Counted from the first letter of the stretch, positions 1-6,935 are shown. The stretch: 23,258 nt of DNA from an archaeon (GCA_027318675.1 DAHVOT010000005.1:1-23258), one strand, 5' to 3'. Notes: generated by a model not told the origin, from the sequence alone. Numbers and translations are program-made.

Positions 1-2
1 CA

Positions 3-131
3 GATAAAGATAAAGTAATAATCAAAGAAAGATTAATCTACAAAATAAATTTAAAACCTGATTATTATAGATATTATAAAGAGAAAAAACCAAAAGAGTT
101 TTTTATAGAGATGATTAAAAATGCTGAATGA
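3..131 (+). CDS. C-terminal end of an unidentified gene (5' truncated by window edge)
   Basis: An open frame runs from the window edge to a TGA at 129-131 and encodes about 42 residues rich in Lys, Tyr and Phe, ending EMIKNAE. Its stop lies inside the first codons of the AlkD-like gene, whose ATG is at 121, so the two overlap by 11 bases on the same strand. Such an overlap suggests a translationally coupled pair. The fragment is too short for family assignment and I do not recognise it. It could be fortuitous, but continuous coding-like composition and the overlap make a real gene end more likely. Confidence 0.5.
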   Translation, partial: DKDKVIIKERLIYKINLKPDYYRYYKEKKPKEFFIEMIKNAE

Positions 132-828
132 TTTAAAAAAAGATATTCAAGAAGCTAAAAATCCTGAACAAGCTAAGATACTTCAAAGATTTTTTAAAAC
201 AGGCAAAGGAGAATATGGAGAGGGAGATATTTTTCTTGGAATAAAGGTGCCAGTTCAAAGAATTATTGCAAAAAAATATGCTGATTTATCTTTTACAGAT
301 TTGCAAATTCTCTTAAACAGCAAAATTCATGAAGAGAGATTAATTGCCCTTATAATTTTAACTAATAAATACAAAAAAGCTAAGAAAGATACAATGAAAA
401 AAAGGCAAATATTTGAGTTTTATTTAAAGAATACAAATAACATAAACAATTGGGATTTAGTAGATTTAAGTGCTCCAAATATTGTTGGTGATTTCTCAAG
501 TATAGATGGGAACGAGATAATAAGATTCCTTGCAAAATCAAAAAATTTATGGGAAAAAAGAATAGCAATTGTTTCAACACATGCTTTTATAAAAAAAAGA
601 ATATTTGGAGAGACTCTTGCTGTTGCAGATATTCTTATTAAAGACGAGCATGATTTAATACACAAGGCAGTAGGGTGGATGTTAAGAGAAGTTGGTAAGA
701 GGAATGTTGAAGTTCTAGAAATTTTCTTAAAGGATAGATATAAAACTATGCCAAGAACAATGCTAAGATATGCTATTGAGAAATTCCCAGAAGAAAAGAG
801 AAAGAAATATTTGAGAGGGGAGATTTAA
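121..828 (+). CDS. AlkD-like DNA alkylation repair protein (HEAT-like DNA glycosylase)
   Basis: The 235-residue all-helical protein matches the AlkD family, which removes N3- and N7-alkylated purines from DNA by trapping the lesion with HEAT-like repeats instead of flipping the base. Visible family residues: W111 and D115 in NNWDLVDLSAP (spacing as W109/D113 of Bacillus AlkD), R147 in WEKRIAIV, and W186 in HKAVGWMLREVGK, matching the third catalytic-cleft aromatic. Length equals the usual 220-240. The ATG at 121 overlaps the end of the preceding frame. The gene converges on the YitT-like gene with only two bases between the stop codons. Family assignment is firm; substrate range is inferred. 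Confidence 0.9.
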   Translation: MLNDLKKDIQEAKNPEQAKILQRFFKTGKGEYGEGDIFLGIKVPVQRIIAKKYADLSFTDLQILLNSKIHEERLIALIILTNKYKKAKKDTMKKRQIFEFYLKNTNNINNWDLVDLSAPNIVGDFSSIDGNEIIRFLAKSKNLWEKRIAIVSTHAFIKKRIFGETLAVADILIKDEHDLIHKAVGWMLREVGKRNVEVLEIFLKDRYKTMPRTMLRYAIEKFPEEKRKKYLRGEI

Positions 829-830
829 TT

Positions 831-1715
831 TTAGTTAATTATCTTGGGTCTTCTTCTTTTAATTACTCCGCCTTCTATCTCACTTATTTTTTCTTCAATT
901 ATTAAAGCGTGATTATCTATTTTTTCTATTGCATTCTTTATCTTGACAACTTCCAGTCTTGTAACTATAGTAAATAAAATATCAATATCTTTTTTTTCTT
1001 TTTCTTCAGAATATCCTTTACTTCCCTTATAAATTGTAACCCCATTTCCTAATTCAATAAGCATTTTTCTTATCTCTTTATTTTTATCTGAGATTATTGT
1101 TAGCCCAGTATATTCCTCAATACCATGTGAAATAAAATCAACTGATTTAGACGCAACCAAGTAAGTTAAAAGAGAATATAATGCTGCTTCTATCCCTAAG
1201 AATATTGCCGCAAAAGAGAAAATTATTATATTTATGAAAAAGATTATCTCTCCCATACTAAACCCAGTTTTTCTATTCAAATAAACTGAAAGTATTTCTG
1301 TTCCATCCAAAACTGAACCTCCCCTAACTGAAAATCCAATTCCTGCCCCTAACAAAAAACCTCCAAAAACTGCAACTAAGAGTTTATCATGGGTTATTAT
1401 AGGATAATTAATAAAATGCAAAGAAACTGAAAGAATAACTATTGCAAAAAAAGTCTTAATTGCAAATATTTTTCCTATTTGTTTTCTGGCAAGAAAAATA
1501 AATGGTAAATTAATAATAAAAAGTAAGAAGGATATGCTTAATGGAGTTAAAAAGTGAATTAAAAGGGAGATACCTGTTACTCCTCCATCTATAAATCCTG
1601 CCGGGATTAAAAATCCTTTAAGTGCAAAACCTGCAAATCCTATTCCAATGAATATAAAGAAAAATTCTTTAATTGCATTAAAAACTGAAGAGTGCCTCCT
1701 CTTTTTGCTAAACAT
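831..1715 (-). CDS. YitT-family membrane protein (DUF161 + DUF2179)
   Basis: The 294-residue protein has a basic N-terminus followed by about five or six hydrophobic segments (roughly residues 15-200) with glycine-rich turns such as PAGFIDGGVTGIS and RGGSVLDGTEILS, typical of the YitT/DUF161 integral membrane family. The last ~80 residues, beginning near GNGVTIYKGSKGYS, form the soluble DUF2179 domain (beta strand, FTIVTRLEVVKIKNAIEKID, then a final strand). The transport or signalling role of this family is not established; a permease-like function is often suggested. The start is an ATG with a TATA-like element 21-30 bases upstream. It is divergent from cbf5. Confidence 0.88.
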   Translation of the reverse strand: MFSKKRRHSSVFNAIKEFFFIFIGIGFAGFALKGFLIPAGFIDGGVTGISLLIHFLTPLSISFLLFIINLPFIFLARKQIGKIFAIKTFFAIVILSVSLHFINYPIITHDKLLVAVFGGFLLGAGIGFSVRGGSVLDGTEILSVYLNRKTGFSMGEIIFFINIIIFSFAAIFLGIEAALYSLLTYLVASKSVDFISHGIEEYTGLTIISDKNKEIRKMLIELGNGVTIYKGSKGYSEEKEKKDIDILFTIVTRLEVVKIKNAIEKIDNHALIIEEKISEIEGGVIKRRRPKIIN

Positions 1716-1735
1716 AAATAAATTACAAAAAATTT

Positions 1736-1745
1736 CTTTAAATAT
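1736..1745 (-). promoter_or_regulatory. TATA-like box of the YitT-family gene
   Basis: Minus-strand ATATTTAAAG lies 21-30 bases upstream of the ATG at 1715, the archaeal spacing expected for a leaderless or near-leaderless transcript. Confidence 0.5.
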
Positions 1746-1769
1746 CTAACTGAATTAAAGCTATCTGCT

Positions 1770-1795
1770 AAAATATATGCTGTAAAATATATTTT
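1770..1795. repeat. AT-only inverted repeat in the yitT-cbf5 divergent region
   Basis: AAAATATAT and ATATATTTT form 9-base arms separated by 8 bases, between the two divergent promoters. The 125-base intergenic region (1716-1840) holds nothing else except the two TATA-like boxes. The arms are pure A/T, so chance formation is likely in this genome. Confidence 0.25.
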
Positions 1796-1812
1796 AAATA
1801 AATGGATTAATC

Positions 1813-1820
1813 TTTTAAAT
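1813..1820 (+). promoter_or_regulatory. TATA-like box of cbf5
   Basis: TTTTAAAT sits 21-28 bases before the ATG at 1841 and there is no Shine-Dalgarno-like sequence, so the cbf5-trmY transcript is probably leaderless. Confidence 0.55.
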
Positions 1821-1840
1821 CGTGGAATACTAACCTTTTT

Positions 1841-2713
1841 ATGAATTTAGAAGAGATAAAAAACAAAAAATCAATTAAAGAATTACTAGAATTTGGAATA
1901 ATAAACTTAGATAAACCCTCTGGACCTACAAGTTTTAGTGTTTCTGAGTTTGCGTGCAAAAGATTAAGATTGAGGAAAACTTCACATTTCGGAACTCTAG
2001 ATCCAAAAGTTACAGGTGTTTTGCCTGTTGCATTGAATAGAGCATGTAAATTAACTGGTTATTTTTTAGGTGAAGACAAAGAATATATTGGAGTTATGAG
2101 AATACATGGAGAATTCATTTTGGAAAATATAAAAAAAGTTATTGATGAAAAATTCATAGGCAAAATAATACAGATGCCTCCTGTAAAATCAAGAGTAAAG
2201 AGACAAAACCGACCTAGAGAAATATATTCTTTTGAGTTAATTGAAAAAGATGGAAAAGATATTCTGTTTAAGGTTAAGTGTGAAGGGGGAACATATATAA
2301 GAAAATTGATAGATGATTTAGGAAAAGAGATTGGTGTTGGAGCACATATGCTTGAATTAAGAAGAATTAGTGCTGGAATATTTGATGAAACTTATTCTGT
2401 AAATATGTATGAATTTGAAAAAGCAGTTGAAGAGTATGAAAAAGGAAATCAGAAATTATTAAAGGAAATAATTATACCTGCGGAAATTGTTTCAAAAATA
2501 TATCCTCCAATGAAAATCAAAGAGGATAACTTAAAACAAATATTAACAGGGAAACCCATTTACAAAAAAGATTTAGTTGATGATGATGGATGGAAGGCAG
2601 ATTCAATTGTAAGCTGTTTTTGTAAGGATAATTTTGTTGGAATGTATAAGATATTCAGAGGGAAGGAAATATTCGCTAAACCTGAATTTGTAATGCAGGA
2701 GATGAGGGGGTAA
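1841..2713 (+). CDS. cbf5: tRNA/rRNA pseudouridine synthase Cbf5 (TruB family, H/ACA RNP catalytic subunit)
   Basis: The enzyme isomerises uridine to pseudouridine, guided by H/ACA RNAs in rRNA and, in archaea, also able to act on tRNA U55. The 290-residue protein has the TruB core: INLDKPSGPTSFSVSEF (residues 21-37), catalytic HFGTLDPKVTGVLPVAL with Asp54, the PPVKSRVKRQNRPREIY segment (113-129) and CEGGTYIRKLIDDLG (147-161). A PUA RNA-binding domain occupies about 213-288. It is slightly shorter than typical archaeal Cbf5 (about 330), and the usual Ser in HSGTLDPK is Phe50. The gene is followed one base later by trmY. Start: ATG with correctly placed TATA-like box. Confidence 0.93.
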   Translation: MNLEEIKNKKSIKELLEFGIINLDKPSGPTSFSVSEFACKRLRLRKTSHFGTLDPKVTGVLPVALNRACKLTGYFLGEDKEYIGVMRIHGEFILENIKKVIDEKFIGKIIQMPPVKSRVKRQNRPREIYSFELIEKDGKDILFKVKCEGGTYIRKLIDDLGKEIGVGAHMLELRRISAGIFDETYSVNMYEFEKAVEEYEKGNQKLLKEIIIPAEIVSKIYPPMKIKEDNLKQILTGKPIYKKDLVDDDGWKADSIVSCFCKDNFVGMYKIFRGKEIFAKPEFVMQEMRG

Positions 2714-2714
2714 A

Positions 2715-3314
2715 ATGCGACAGTTTGTATATTTTTCAAGTTCAGCTGCAACATCTGGAAATGCTTTATCAAAATATTCAGAAAATGAAGGAAACCTGAT
2801 GAAAGCAGGTAGGATGGATATTGCAATTCATAGTTTTATTCAAGGTGTTTTTTTATCTCATGGTTTCAGAAAAGACTGTAAGTTTCATTTTGTTTTTTAT
2901 GGTATGCCTGACCCCCCAAAACATATTGAAATACAGGTCAAAGATGAAACAGACATTTCAAAAAAAGATGTTGGGAATATGATAAAAAAGATATTATATA
3001 AATATAAAGAAGGACAAAAGACAGAAGTTCTTCCAGGATGTTTTGTTGAGAAGAAAAGTTTTTTGGGGGTTGTTGAAGAGCTAATAGAACAAGGAAATGA
3101 AATTTTTATATTGGATAAAAAAGGGGAAGATATAAGAAAAGCAGAAATACCAGAAGATTGTGTATTTATCTTAGGGGACCACGAAGGGCTTCCACAAAAA
3201 GAGTTGAAAAGATTAAAAGACTCATGTAAAGAAGTTTCTGTTGGAAATAAGATGTATTTTGCTTCGCAAACAGTTGCTGTTGTGAATAATGAGTTAGATT
3301 ATCGTGGGATTTGA
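2715..3314 (+). CDS. trmY: tRNA pseudouridine(54) N1-methyltransferase TrmY
   Basis: TrmY uses S-adenosylmethionine to convert pseudouridine 54 of archaeal tRNA to N1-methylpseudouridine, the archaeal counterpart of T54. The 199-residue sequence fits this SPOUT-fold family: AGRMDIAIHSFIQGVFLSHG (31-50), FRKDC (51-55), a PDPP turn (65-68), VLPGCFVEKKSF (105-116), and the C-terminal knot with FILGDHEGLP (151-160) and YFASQTVAVVNNELD (181-195), where SAM should bind. It begins one base after the cbf5 stop, behind a GAGGGGG run (2704-2710) that can serve as a ribosome-binding site, so the two are almost certainly co-translated: one gene makes pseudouridines, the other modifies one of them. Confidence 0.92.
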   Translation: MRQFVYFSSSAATSGNALSKYSENEGNLMKAGRMDIAIHSFIQGVFLSHGFRKDCKFHFVFYGMPDPPKHIEIQVKDETDISKKDVGNMIKKILYKYKEGQKTEVLPGCFVEKKSFLGVVEELIEQGNEIFILDKKGEDIRKAEIPEDCVFILGDHEGLPQKELKRLKDSCKEVSVGNKMYFASQTVAVVNNELDYRGI

Positions 3315-3362
3315 AATAATAAAATTGTTGATCCTAAATAGAAATTATATAAAAATTGAAAA

Positions 3363-3370
3363 ATATAAAA
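3363..3370 (+). promoter_or_regulatory. TATA-like box of the acylphosphatase gene
   Basis: ATATAAAA is 23-30 bases upstream of the ATG at 3393 in the 78-base gap after trmY. Confidence 0.5.
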
Positions 3371-3392
3371 AGTCATTTCGACAATAAATAAT

Positions 3393-3668
3393 ATGAAAAA
3401 AGCAGTTAGAATGTACATTGATGGTACTGTCCAAGATGTCTTTTTTAGAGGTTTTGTTAAAGAAAATGCAGAAAGACATAATGTAAAAGGTTTTGTAAGA
3501 AATCTTGAAGATGGAAGAGTAGAAATATTTTTAGAAGGAAACATTCAGGATGTCGATAAAGTTGTTGAATTATGCAAAAAAGGCCCAAAACATGCTCAGA
3601 TAAAAGGGATAGATATGCGCCCTGAAAAATTCCAAGATTTCAAAACTTTCAAGATATTACATATATAA
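3393..3668 (+). CDS. acyP: Acylphosphatase
   Basis: Acylphosphatases hydrolyse carboxyl-phosphate bonds in small metabolites such as acetyl phosphate and carbamoyl phosphate. The 91-residue protein has the full single-domain length and both catalytic residues: Arg19 in GTVQDVFFRGF and Asn37 in GFVRNLEDGRVEI. The phosphate-binding loop normally reads VQGVFFR; here the Gly is Asp15, an unusual substitution in an otherwise orthodox sequence that may reduce activity. Own TATA-like box 23-30 bases upstream. It converges on the C39-like peptidase gene, 22 bases apart. Confidence 0.92.
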   Translation: MKKAVRMYIDGTVQDVFFRGFVKENAERHNVKGFVRNLEDGRVEIFLEGNIQDVDKVVELCKKGPKHAQIKGIDMRPEKFQDFKTFKILHI

Positions 3669-3690
3669 ATTCTATATATAGTTAAAATTA

Positions 3691-4152
3691 TTATTTAAAG
3701 AAAATACCAAAACGATTCCTTTCAAAAACATCTATGCCATACCAAATTTTATCAAGAGTTTCGAAATTCATGTTTCTGGTTTTTCCATAAAGAGGGTCAT
3801 AATAAAAAACTTTTTCATATTTGTCATCGTATCCGTTTGCAACAACATAATGACCAGAACCCCATTCTTGAATAAATAAAATTGCTGGATTTTCAGTTTT
3901 TATAGATGAAATTATATCTTCTACTGAAGAGTTATGTTTTATTATATGATCTAAATTAAAGTTTCTTGCAACTCTGGTTAATCCCTCTATTGAGGTCCCA
4001 CTTCTCCAAGAACAGCAAGATAGGTTTATTAATTTGTGTTCAGGAACTTCTATTCCTGACTTATACTGAATAACCTTCTTCAGAGCATGAGGGCCACACG
4101 AACCTCCATGAATCTGTTTATTTCCTTCTGGTAACTTTAATATTTCTCTCAT
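3691..4152 (-). CDS. C39-like (papain-fold) cysteine peptidase, cytoplasmic
   Basis: The 153-residue protein shows a complete C39/papain-like active site: Gln13 (oxyanion hole) six residues before nucleophile Cys19 in HGGSCGPHALKKV, His101 in GSGHYVVANGYDD and Asp119 in YYDPLYGK. C39 domains usually remove double-glycine leaders from exported peptides as part of ABC exporters, or occur as stand-alone C39-like proteases. This one has no signal peptide or membrane helix, is the whole gene product, and has no transporter neighbour. Substrate unknown. Start is an ATG with a TATA-like ATTATTAAAT 18-27 bases upstream. Divergent from rnhA. Confidence 0.75.
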   Translation of the reverse strand: MREILKLPEGNKQIHGGSCGPHALKKVIQYKSGIEVPEHKLINLSCCSWRSGTSIEGLTRVARNFNLDHIIKHNSSVEDIISSIKTENPAILFIQEWGSGHYVVANGYDDKYEKVFYYDPLYGKTRNMNFETLDKIWYGIDVFERNRFGIFFK

Positions 4153-4169
4153 TTTTAATTAAAAGAAAA

Positions 4170-4190
4170 ATTTAATAATGTTTTATAAAT
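4170..4190. promoter_or_regulatory. Divergent TATA-like elements for the C39-like gene (-) and rnhA (+)
   Basis: Minus-strand ATTATTAAAT (4170-4179) is 18-27 bases upstream of the ATG at 4152. Plus-strand TTTTATAAAT (4181-4190) is 21-30 bases upstream of the ATG at 4211. The two boxes are adjacent, so transcription of the two genes may compete. Confidence 0.5.
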
Positions 4191-4210
4191 GTTATTATAA
4201 TAATTAGAAT

Positions 4211-4645
4211 ATGATATACACAAATTCCGACGGAGGTGCAAGAGGGAATCCTGGACCAGGAGCAGTTGCTGCATTGGTCAGGAAAGAAGGGGAAATATTC
4301 ACTAAATCCAGTAAATTTATAGGTGAGAATACAACAAATAATGTAGCAGAATACGAAGGACTTATTCTTGCCCTTGAACTCGCATCAGCTGTTACAAAAG
4401 ATGAAATAACCTGCTTTTTAGATTCTGAATTGGTTGTTAAACAATTACTTGGAGAGTATAAGGTAAGAAATGAAAATATTATTCCTTTATTTCTTAAAGT
4501 TCAAAAAATCCAGGAGAGATTCAAGAAAATAAAATATGCTCATGTCCCAAGAACAGATAATTTCCAGAAAATAGTCGATGAGATGTTAAATGAAGAATTA
4601 GATAATCAAGGATATAGAAGGAACAGGTTTATTAAAAAGAAATAA
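4211..4645 (+). CDS. rnhA: Ribonuclease HI
   Basis: RNase HI cleaves the RNA strand of RNA-DNA hybrids, for example primers and R-loops. The 144-residue protein begins directly with the first catalytic strand: Asp7 in NSDGGARGNPGPGA. It continues with Glu48 in NNVAEYEGLILALE and Asp71 in CFLDSELVVKQL. The last part reads HVPRTDNFQKIVDEMLNEEL, in which His111 is kept and Asp123 occupies the position of the fourth carboxylate, although the usual N..AD.LAN motif is altered. This is the archaeal/Sto-RNase HI-like form lacking the bacterial basic protrusion. The ATG is at the end of a TATA-spaced leaderless promoter. Confidence 0.9.
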   Translation: MIYTNSDGGARGNPGPGAVAALVRKEGEIFTKSSKFIGENTTNNVAEYEGLILALELASAVTKDEITCFLDSELVVKQLLGEYKVRNENIIPLFLKVQKIQERFKKIKYAHVPRTDNFQKIVDEMLNEELDNQGYRRNRFIKKK

Positions 4646-4652
4646 AAAGACG

Positions 4653-4663
4653 TTAAATATAAA
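4653..4663 (+). promoter_or_regulatory. TATA-like box of lysS
   Basis: TTAAATATAAA lies 28-38 bases before the ATG at 4691 in the 45-base gap after rnhA. Confidence 0.4.
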
Positions 4664-4690
4664 AACAATATTTATCTTATTTAAAATAAC

Positions 4691-6145
4691 ATGGGACGAG
4701 AAGATCAAATAATAAATGAAAGAATAAAGAAACTTGAAGAGCTAAGGAAAGAAAGAATCAATCCATATCCAAACAAGTATGATAAAAAACAAACTTGTCT
4801 TGAATGTTCTGAAAGCAAGCTTAAAAGCAAAGTCAAAACAGCAGGAAGACTTATGACTAAAAGAGATTTGGGTAAAATAGCTTTCTGTGTTTTAAGAGAC
4901 GGAACTGGAGATATACAATTAGTTCTTCAGGAAAAAGAGACTCCTGAAAAAACAAGAGAATTTTTCAAAAGATATATTGATAGTGGAGACTTTGTGGGAA
5001 TTGAAGGAGAAATAATAAAAACCAAAACAGGAGAGATTTCTATATTAGTAAAAAAGATAGATATAATATCCAAATCTATTCTTCCTCTACCTGAGAAATG
5101 GAAAGGAATACAAGATGAAGAAGAAAGATATAGAAAAAGATATTTAGATATTTTAATGAATAAAGAAGTTAAAGAGATGTTTGTTAAAAAAGCAAAATTC
5201 TGGAATTCAATAAGAGTTTTTCTTCTTGAAAAAGGATTTTTAGAAGTTGAAACTCCTGTTCTTGAGAGTTCTGCTGGAGGGGCAGCTGCAAAACCATTTA
5301 TAACGCATCATAATGCCTTGGATTTAGATGTTTATTTAAGAATTTCAATGGGAGAATTATGGCAGAAGAAATTAATGGTTGCAGGTTATGAAAAAACATT
5401 TGAAATAGGAAGACAATTCAGAAATGAAGGAATGGATATGGAACATTTGCAAGATTACACTCAAATGGAATTTTATTGGGGATATGCAAATTACCAAGAT
5501 GGCATGAAACTTGTTGAAGAGATGTACAAGAAAATTGCAAAAGAAGTCTTTGGAACAATGAAATTTGATATACATGGATATAAAGTGGATTTTTCCAAGA
5601 AATGGGAAGTTTATGATTTTGAGGCGCTCATAAAAAAAGAAACAAAAATAGACATTTACAAGGCAGATATAAATGAAATCAAGAAAAAGCTAAATGAATT
5701 GAAAATAGATTATGACCCTTCAGTTGATAAATGGAGACTTGTAGATCAGCTTTGGAAATACTGTAGGAAAAAAATATCTGGACCAGGGTTTTTAACAGGA
5801 CAGCCTGTTGAACTCTCTCCTCTTGCAAAGAGAAATCCAGAAGATAAAAGAAAAGTTGAACAATTTCAAGTTATAATTGCTGGAAGTGAGATGGGAAATG
5901 GGTATTCTGAATTGAATGACCCCTTAGATCAGGAAGAAAGATTCAAAGAACAAGCAAAACAAAAAGAAGCAGGGGATGAAGAGAGTATGGAACATGATAA
6001 AGGTTTTGTTGAAGCGCTTAAACACGGAATGCCTCCTACATGTGGATTTGGATTAAGTGAACGATTATTTGCATTTTTAATGGGAAAACCATTAAGAGAA
6101 TGTGTTATCTTCCCTTTAATGAGGCCGGATTTGGAAGAAAAATGA
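4691..6145 (+). CDS. lysS: Lysyl-tRNA synthetase, class II
   Basis: The enzyme charges tRNA-Lys with lysine. The 484-residue protein has the class II layout: N-terminal helix with RINPYPNKY, OB-fold anticodon domain (about 46-125), then the catalytic domain with motif 1 ending FLEVETPVL (183-191), GGAAAKPFITHHNALD (196-211), motif 2 FEIGRQFRNEGMDMEH (237-252) plus TQMEFYWGYA, and GSEMGNGYSELNDP (398-411). Motif 3 reads CGFGLSERLFAFLMGKP, not the common GIGIDRL, but the Arg (458) that contacts ATP is present. Many archaea use class I LysRS, so the class II form is notable. The stop overlaps a 34-codon reading frame by ATGA. Confidence 0.95.
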   Translation: MGREDQIINERIKKLEELRKERINPYPNKYDKKQTCLECSESKLKSKVKTAGRLMTKRDLGKIAFCVLRDGTGDIQLVLQEKETPEKTREFFKRYIDSGDFVGIEGEIIKTKTGEISILVKKIDIISKSILPLPEKWKGIQDEEERYRKRYLDILMNKEVKEMFVKKAKFWNSIRVFLLEKGFLEVETPVLESSAGGAAAKPFITHHNALDLDVYLRISMGELWQKKLMVAGYEKTFEIGRQFRNEGMDMEHLQDYTQMEFYWGYANYQDGMKLVEEMYKKIAKEVFGTMKFDIHGYKVDFSKKWEVYDFEALIKKETKIDIYKADINEIKKKLNELKIDYDPSVDKWRLVDQLWKYCRKKISGPGFLTGQPVELSPLAKRNPEDKRKVEQFQVIIAGSEMGNGYSELNDPLDQEERFKEQAKQKEAGDEESMEHDKGFVEALKHGMPPTCGFGLSERLFAFLMGKPLRECVIFPLMRPDLEEK

Positions 6146-6246
6146 AAAAATGGATTAAAATCTTAATAGGTATTGGAATTATTATCTTTATTGGCATATT
6201 CTGGGTTTTATTTCGTATGGGATATTTTTTTAGAGGAGCATATTGA
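6142..6246 (+). CDS. 34-residue single-pass membrane microprotein
   Basis: An ATG overlapping the lysS stop (ATGA at 6142-6145) opens a 34-codon frame ending with TGA at 6244-6246. The product starts MKKWIK, continues with a hydrophobic stretch ILIGIGIIIFIGIFWVLF (residues 7-24) and ends RMGYFFRGAY. Positive charges at the N-terminus and a single helix suggest a small bitopic inner-membrane protein. The ATGA junction is the usual sign of translational coupling. It matches no family I know. In a genome this AT-rich, a short hydrophobic frame can also arise by chance, hence moderate confidence. Confidence 0.45.
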   Translation: MKKWIKILIGIGIIIFIGIFWVLFRMGYFFRGAY

Positions 6247-6256
6247 TAATTTCCAA

Positions 6257-6268
6257 AAAATTAATAAA
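6257..6268 (+). promoter_or_regulatory. TATA-like box of the histone gene
   Basis: AAAATTAATAAA is 22-33 bases upstream of the ATG at 6290, within the 43-base gap after the microprotein. Confidence 0.4.
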
Positions 6269-6289
6269 CAATAATTTATTCTCTAAATA

Positions 6290-6475
6290 ATGGGATTAAT
6301 AATAAAATCAAACATACGTCCAAGAGTTAAAGAGTTGGATAAAGAAAATGCTATATCTTCTGTTGCAGATGAATTTGAAATAGCTCTTGAAAGAAAAGTT
6401 GAAGATATGCTGGATGAAGCAATAAAAAGAGCAAAGGCAAATGGGAGGAGAACTTTACAAGCAAGAGACTTGTAA
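6290..6475 (+). CDS. Short histone-fold protein lacking helix alpha3 (DPANN/Bd0055-like)
   Basis: The 61-residue protein starts MGLIIKSNIRPRVKEL (helix 1 region), continues with a long amphipathic helix (about 22-49, SSVADEFEIALERKVEDMLDEAIKRAK as helix 2) and ends at NGRRTLQARDL, which corresponds to the loop-2 segment of archaeal histones (AGRKTIKAEDI in HMf-type proteins). Canonical histones continue with helix 3 for another ~10 residues; this one stops there. Such alpha3-truncated histone-fold proteins are known from many DPANN archaea and from Bdellovibrio Bd0055. Probable role: chromosomal DNA binding as a dimer. Whether it wraps or coats DNA cannot be read from sequence. Confidence 0.8.
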   Translation: MGLIIKSNIRPRVKELDKENAISSVADEFEIALERKVEDMLDEAIKRAKANGRRTLQARDL

Positions 6476-6490
6476 ACAAGTAAAGATAAA

Positions 6491-6694
6491 ATGACAATAA
6501 ACCCTGCTTTTTTTGATATATTCGGAATAATTGTATTTATTATACTATTAATTATGGGTTTAAAATTTTCAAAGTATAAAGTTAAACAAGTAAAATATGG
6601 GGGTTATTTTTTAATTGTAATTGGATTGTTAGGACTTGTAGTAGATTTATACAATGTATTTAATGAATACATAATTCCTTTAATAATAAAATAA
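6491..6694 (+). CDS. Small two-helix membrane protein
   Basis: The 67-residue product has two hydrophobic segments, about residues 7-26 (FFDIFGIIVFIILLIMGLKF) and 38-57 (GGYFLIVIGLLGLVVDLYNV), separated by a short lysine-rich loop KYKVKQVKYG. By the positive-inside rule the loop should face the cytoplasm and both termini the outside. It has no enzymatic motif and I do not recognise the family. It starts 15 bases after the histone stop on the same strand and is probably co-transcribed with it and with the next small membrane protein. Confidence 0.6.
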   Translation: MTINPAFFDIFGIIVFIILLIMGLKFSKYKVKQVKYGGYFLIVIGLLGLVVDLYNVFNEYIIPLIIK

Positions 6695-6715
6695 TTAGAT
6701 AATCAAAAAAGCAAA

Positions 6716-6904
6716 ATGCCAGTTCACAGATACCACAAAACAACATATAGAAGAAAATTTCCAGTACTAGGTTTTATAATTCTTATATTTGCAAGTTTAT
6801 GGTTATTAAGAGAAATGGATGTTATTGATTTATATGTACCCTGGTTACCTGTTGTTTTAATTATAATAGCAATTGGGATTATATTTAATAGATTGATTGG
6901 TTAA
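6716..6904 (+). CDS. Small two-helix membrane protein, LiaF/DUF5668-like transmembrane region
   Basis: The 62-residue product has a basic head (MPVHRYHKTTYRRKF), a first helix with VLGFIILIFASLWLLREM, a short linker DVIDLYVPWLP and a second helix VVLIIIAIGIIFNRL. The pattern of helix, a linker ending in a W-x-P turn, and glycine-containing second helix resembles the N-terminal transmembrane module of LiaI/LiaF-type (DUF5668) proteins, without any soluble domain. That resemblance is pattern-based only. It begins 21 bases after the preceding small membrane protein, so the two may act together. Confidence 0.6.
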   Translation: MPVHRYHKTTYRRKFPVLGFIILIFASLWLLREMDVIDLYVPWLPVVLIIIAIGIIFNRLIG

Positions 6905-6906
6905 AC

Positions 6907-6915
6907 TTTTATACT
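6907..6915 (+). promoter_or_regulatory. TATA-like box of the PD-(D/E)xK gene
   Basis: TTTTATACT is 21-29 bases upstream of the ATG at 6936. Confidence 0.45.
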
Positions 6916-6935
6916 CTTAGAGATTTCTTTAATTT

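Noticed and set aside
1784..1795. AAAATATATTTT palindrome as an operator
   Set aside because: Pure A/T palindromes of this length are expected by chance in a genome of this composition; only the wider dyad is listed, with low confidence.
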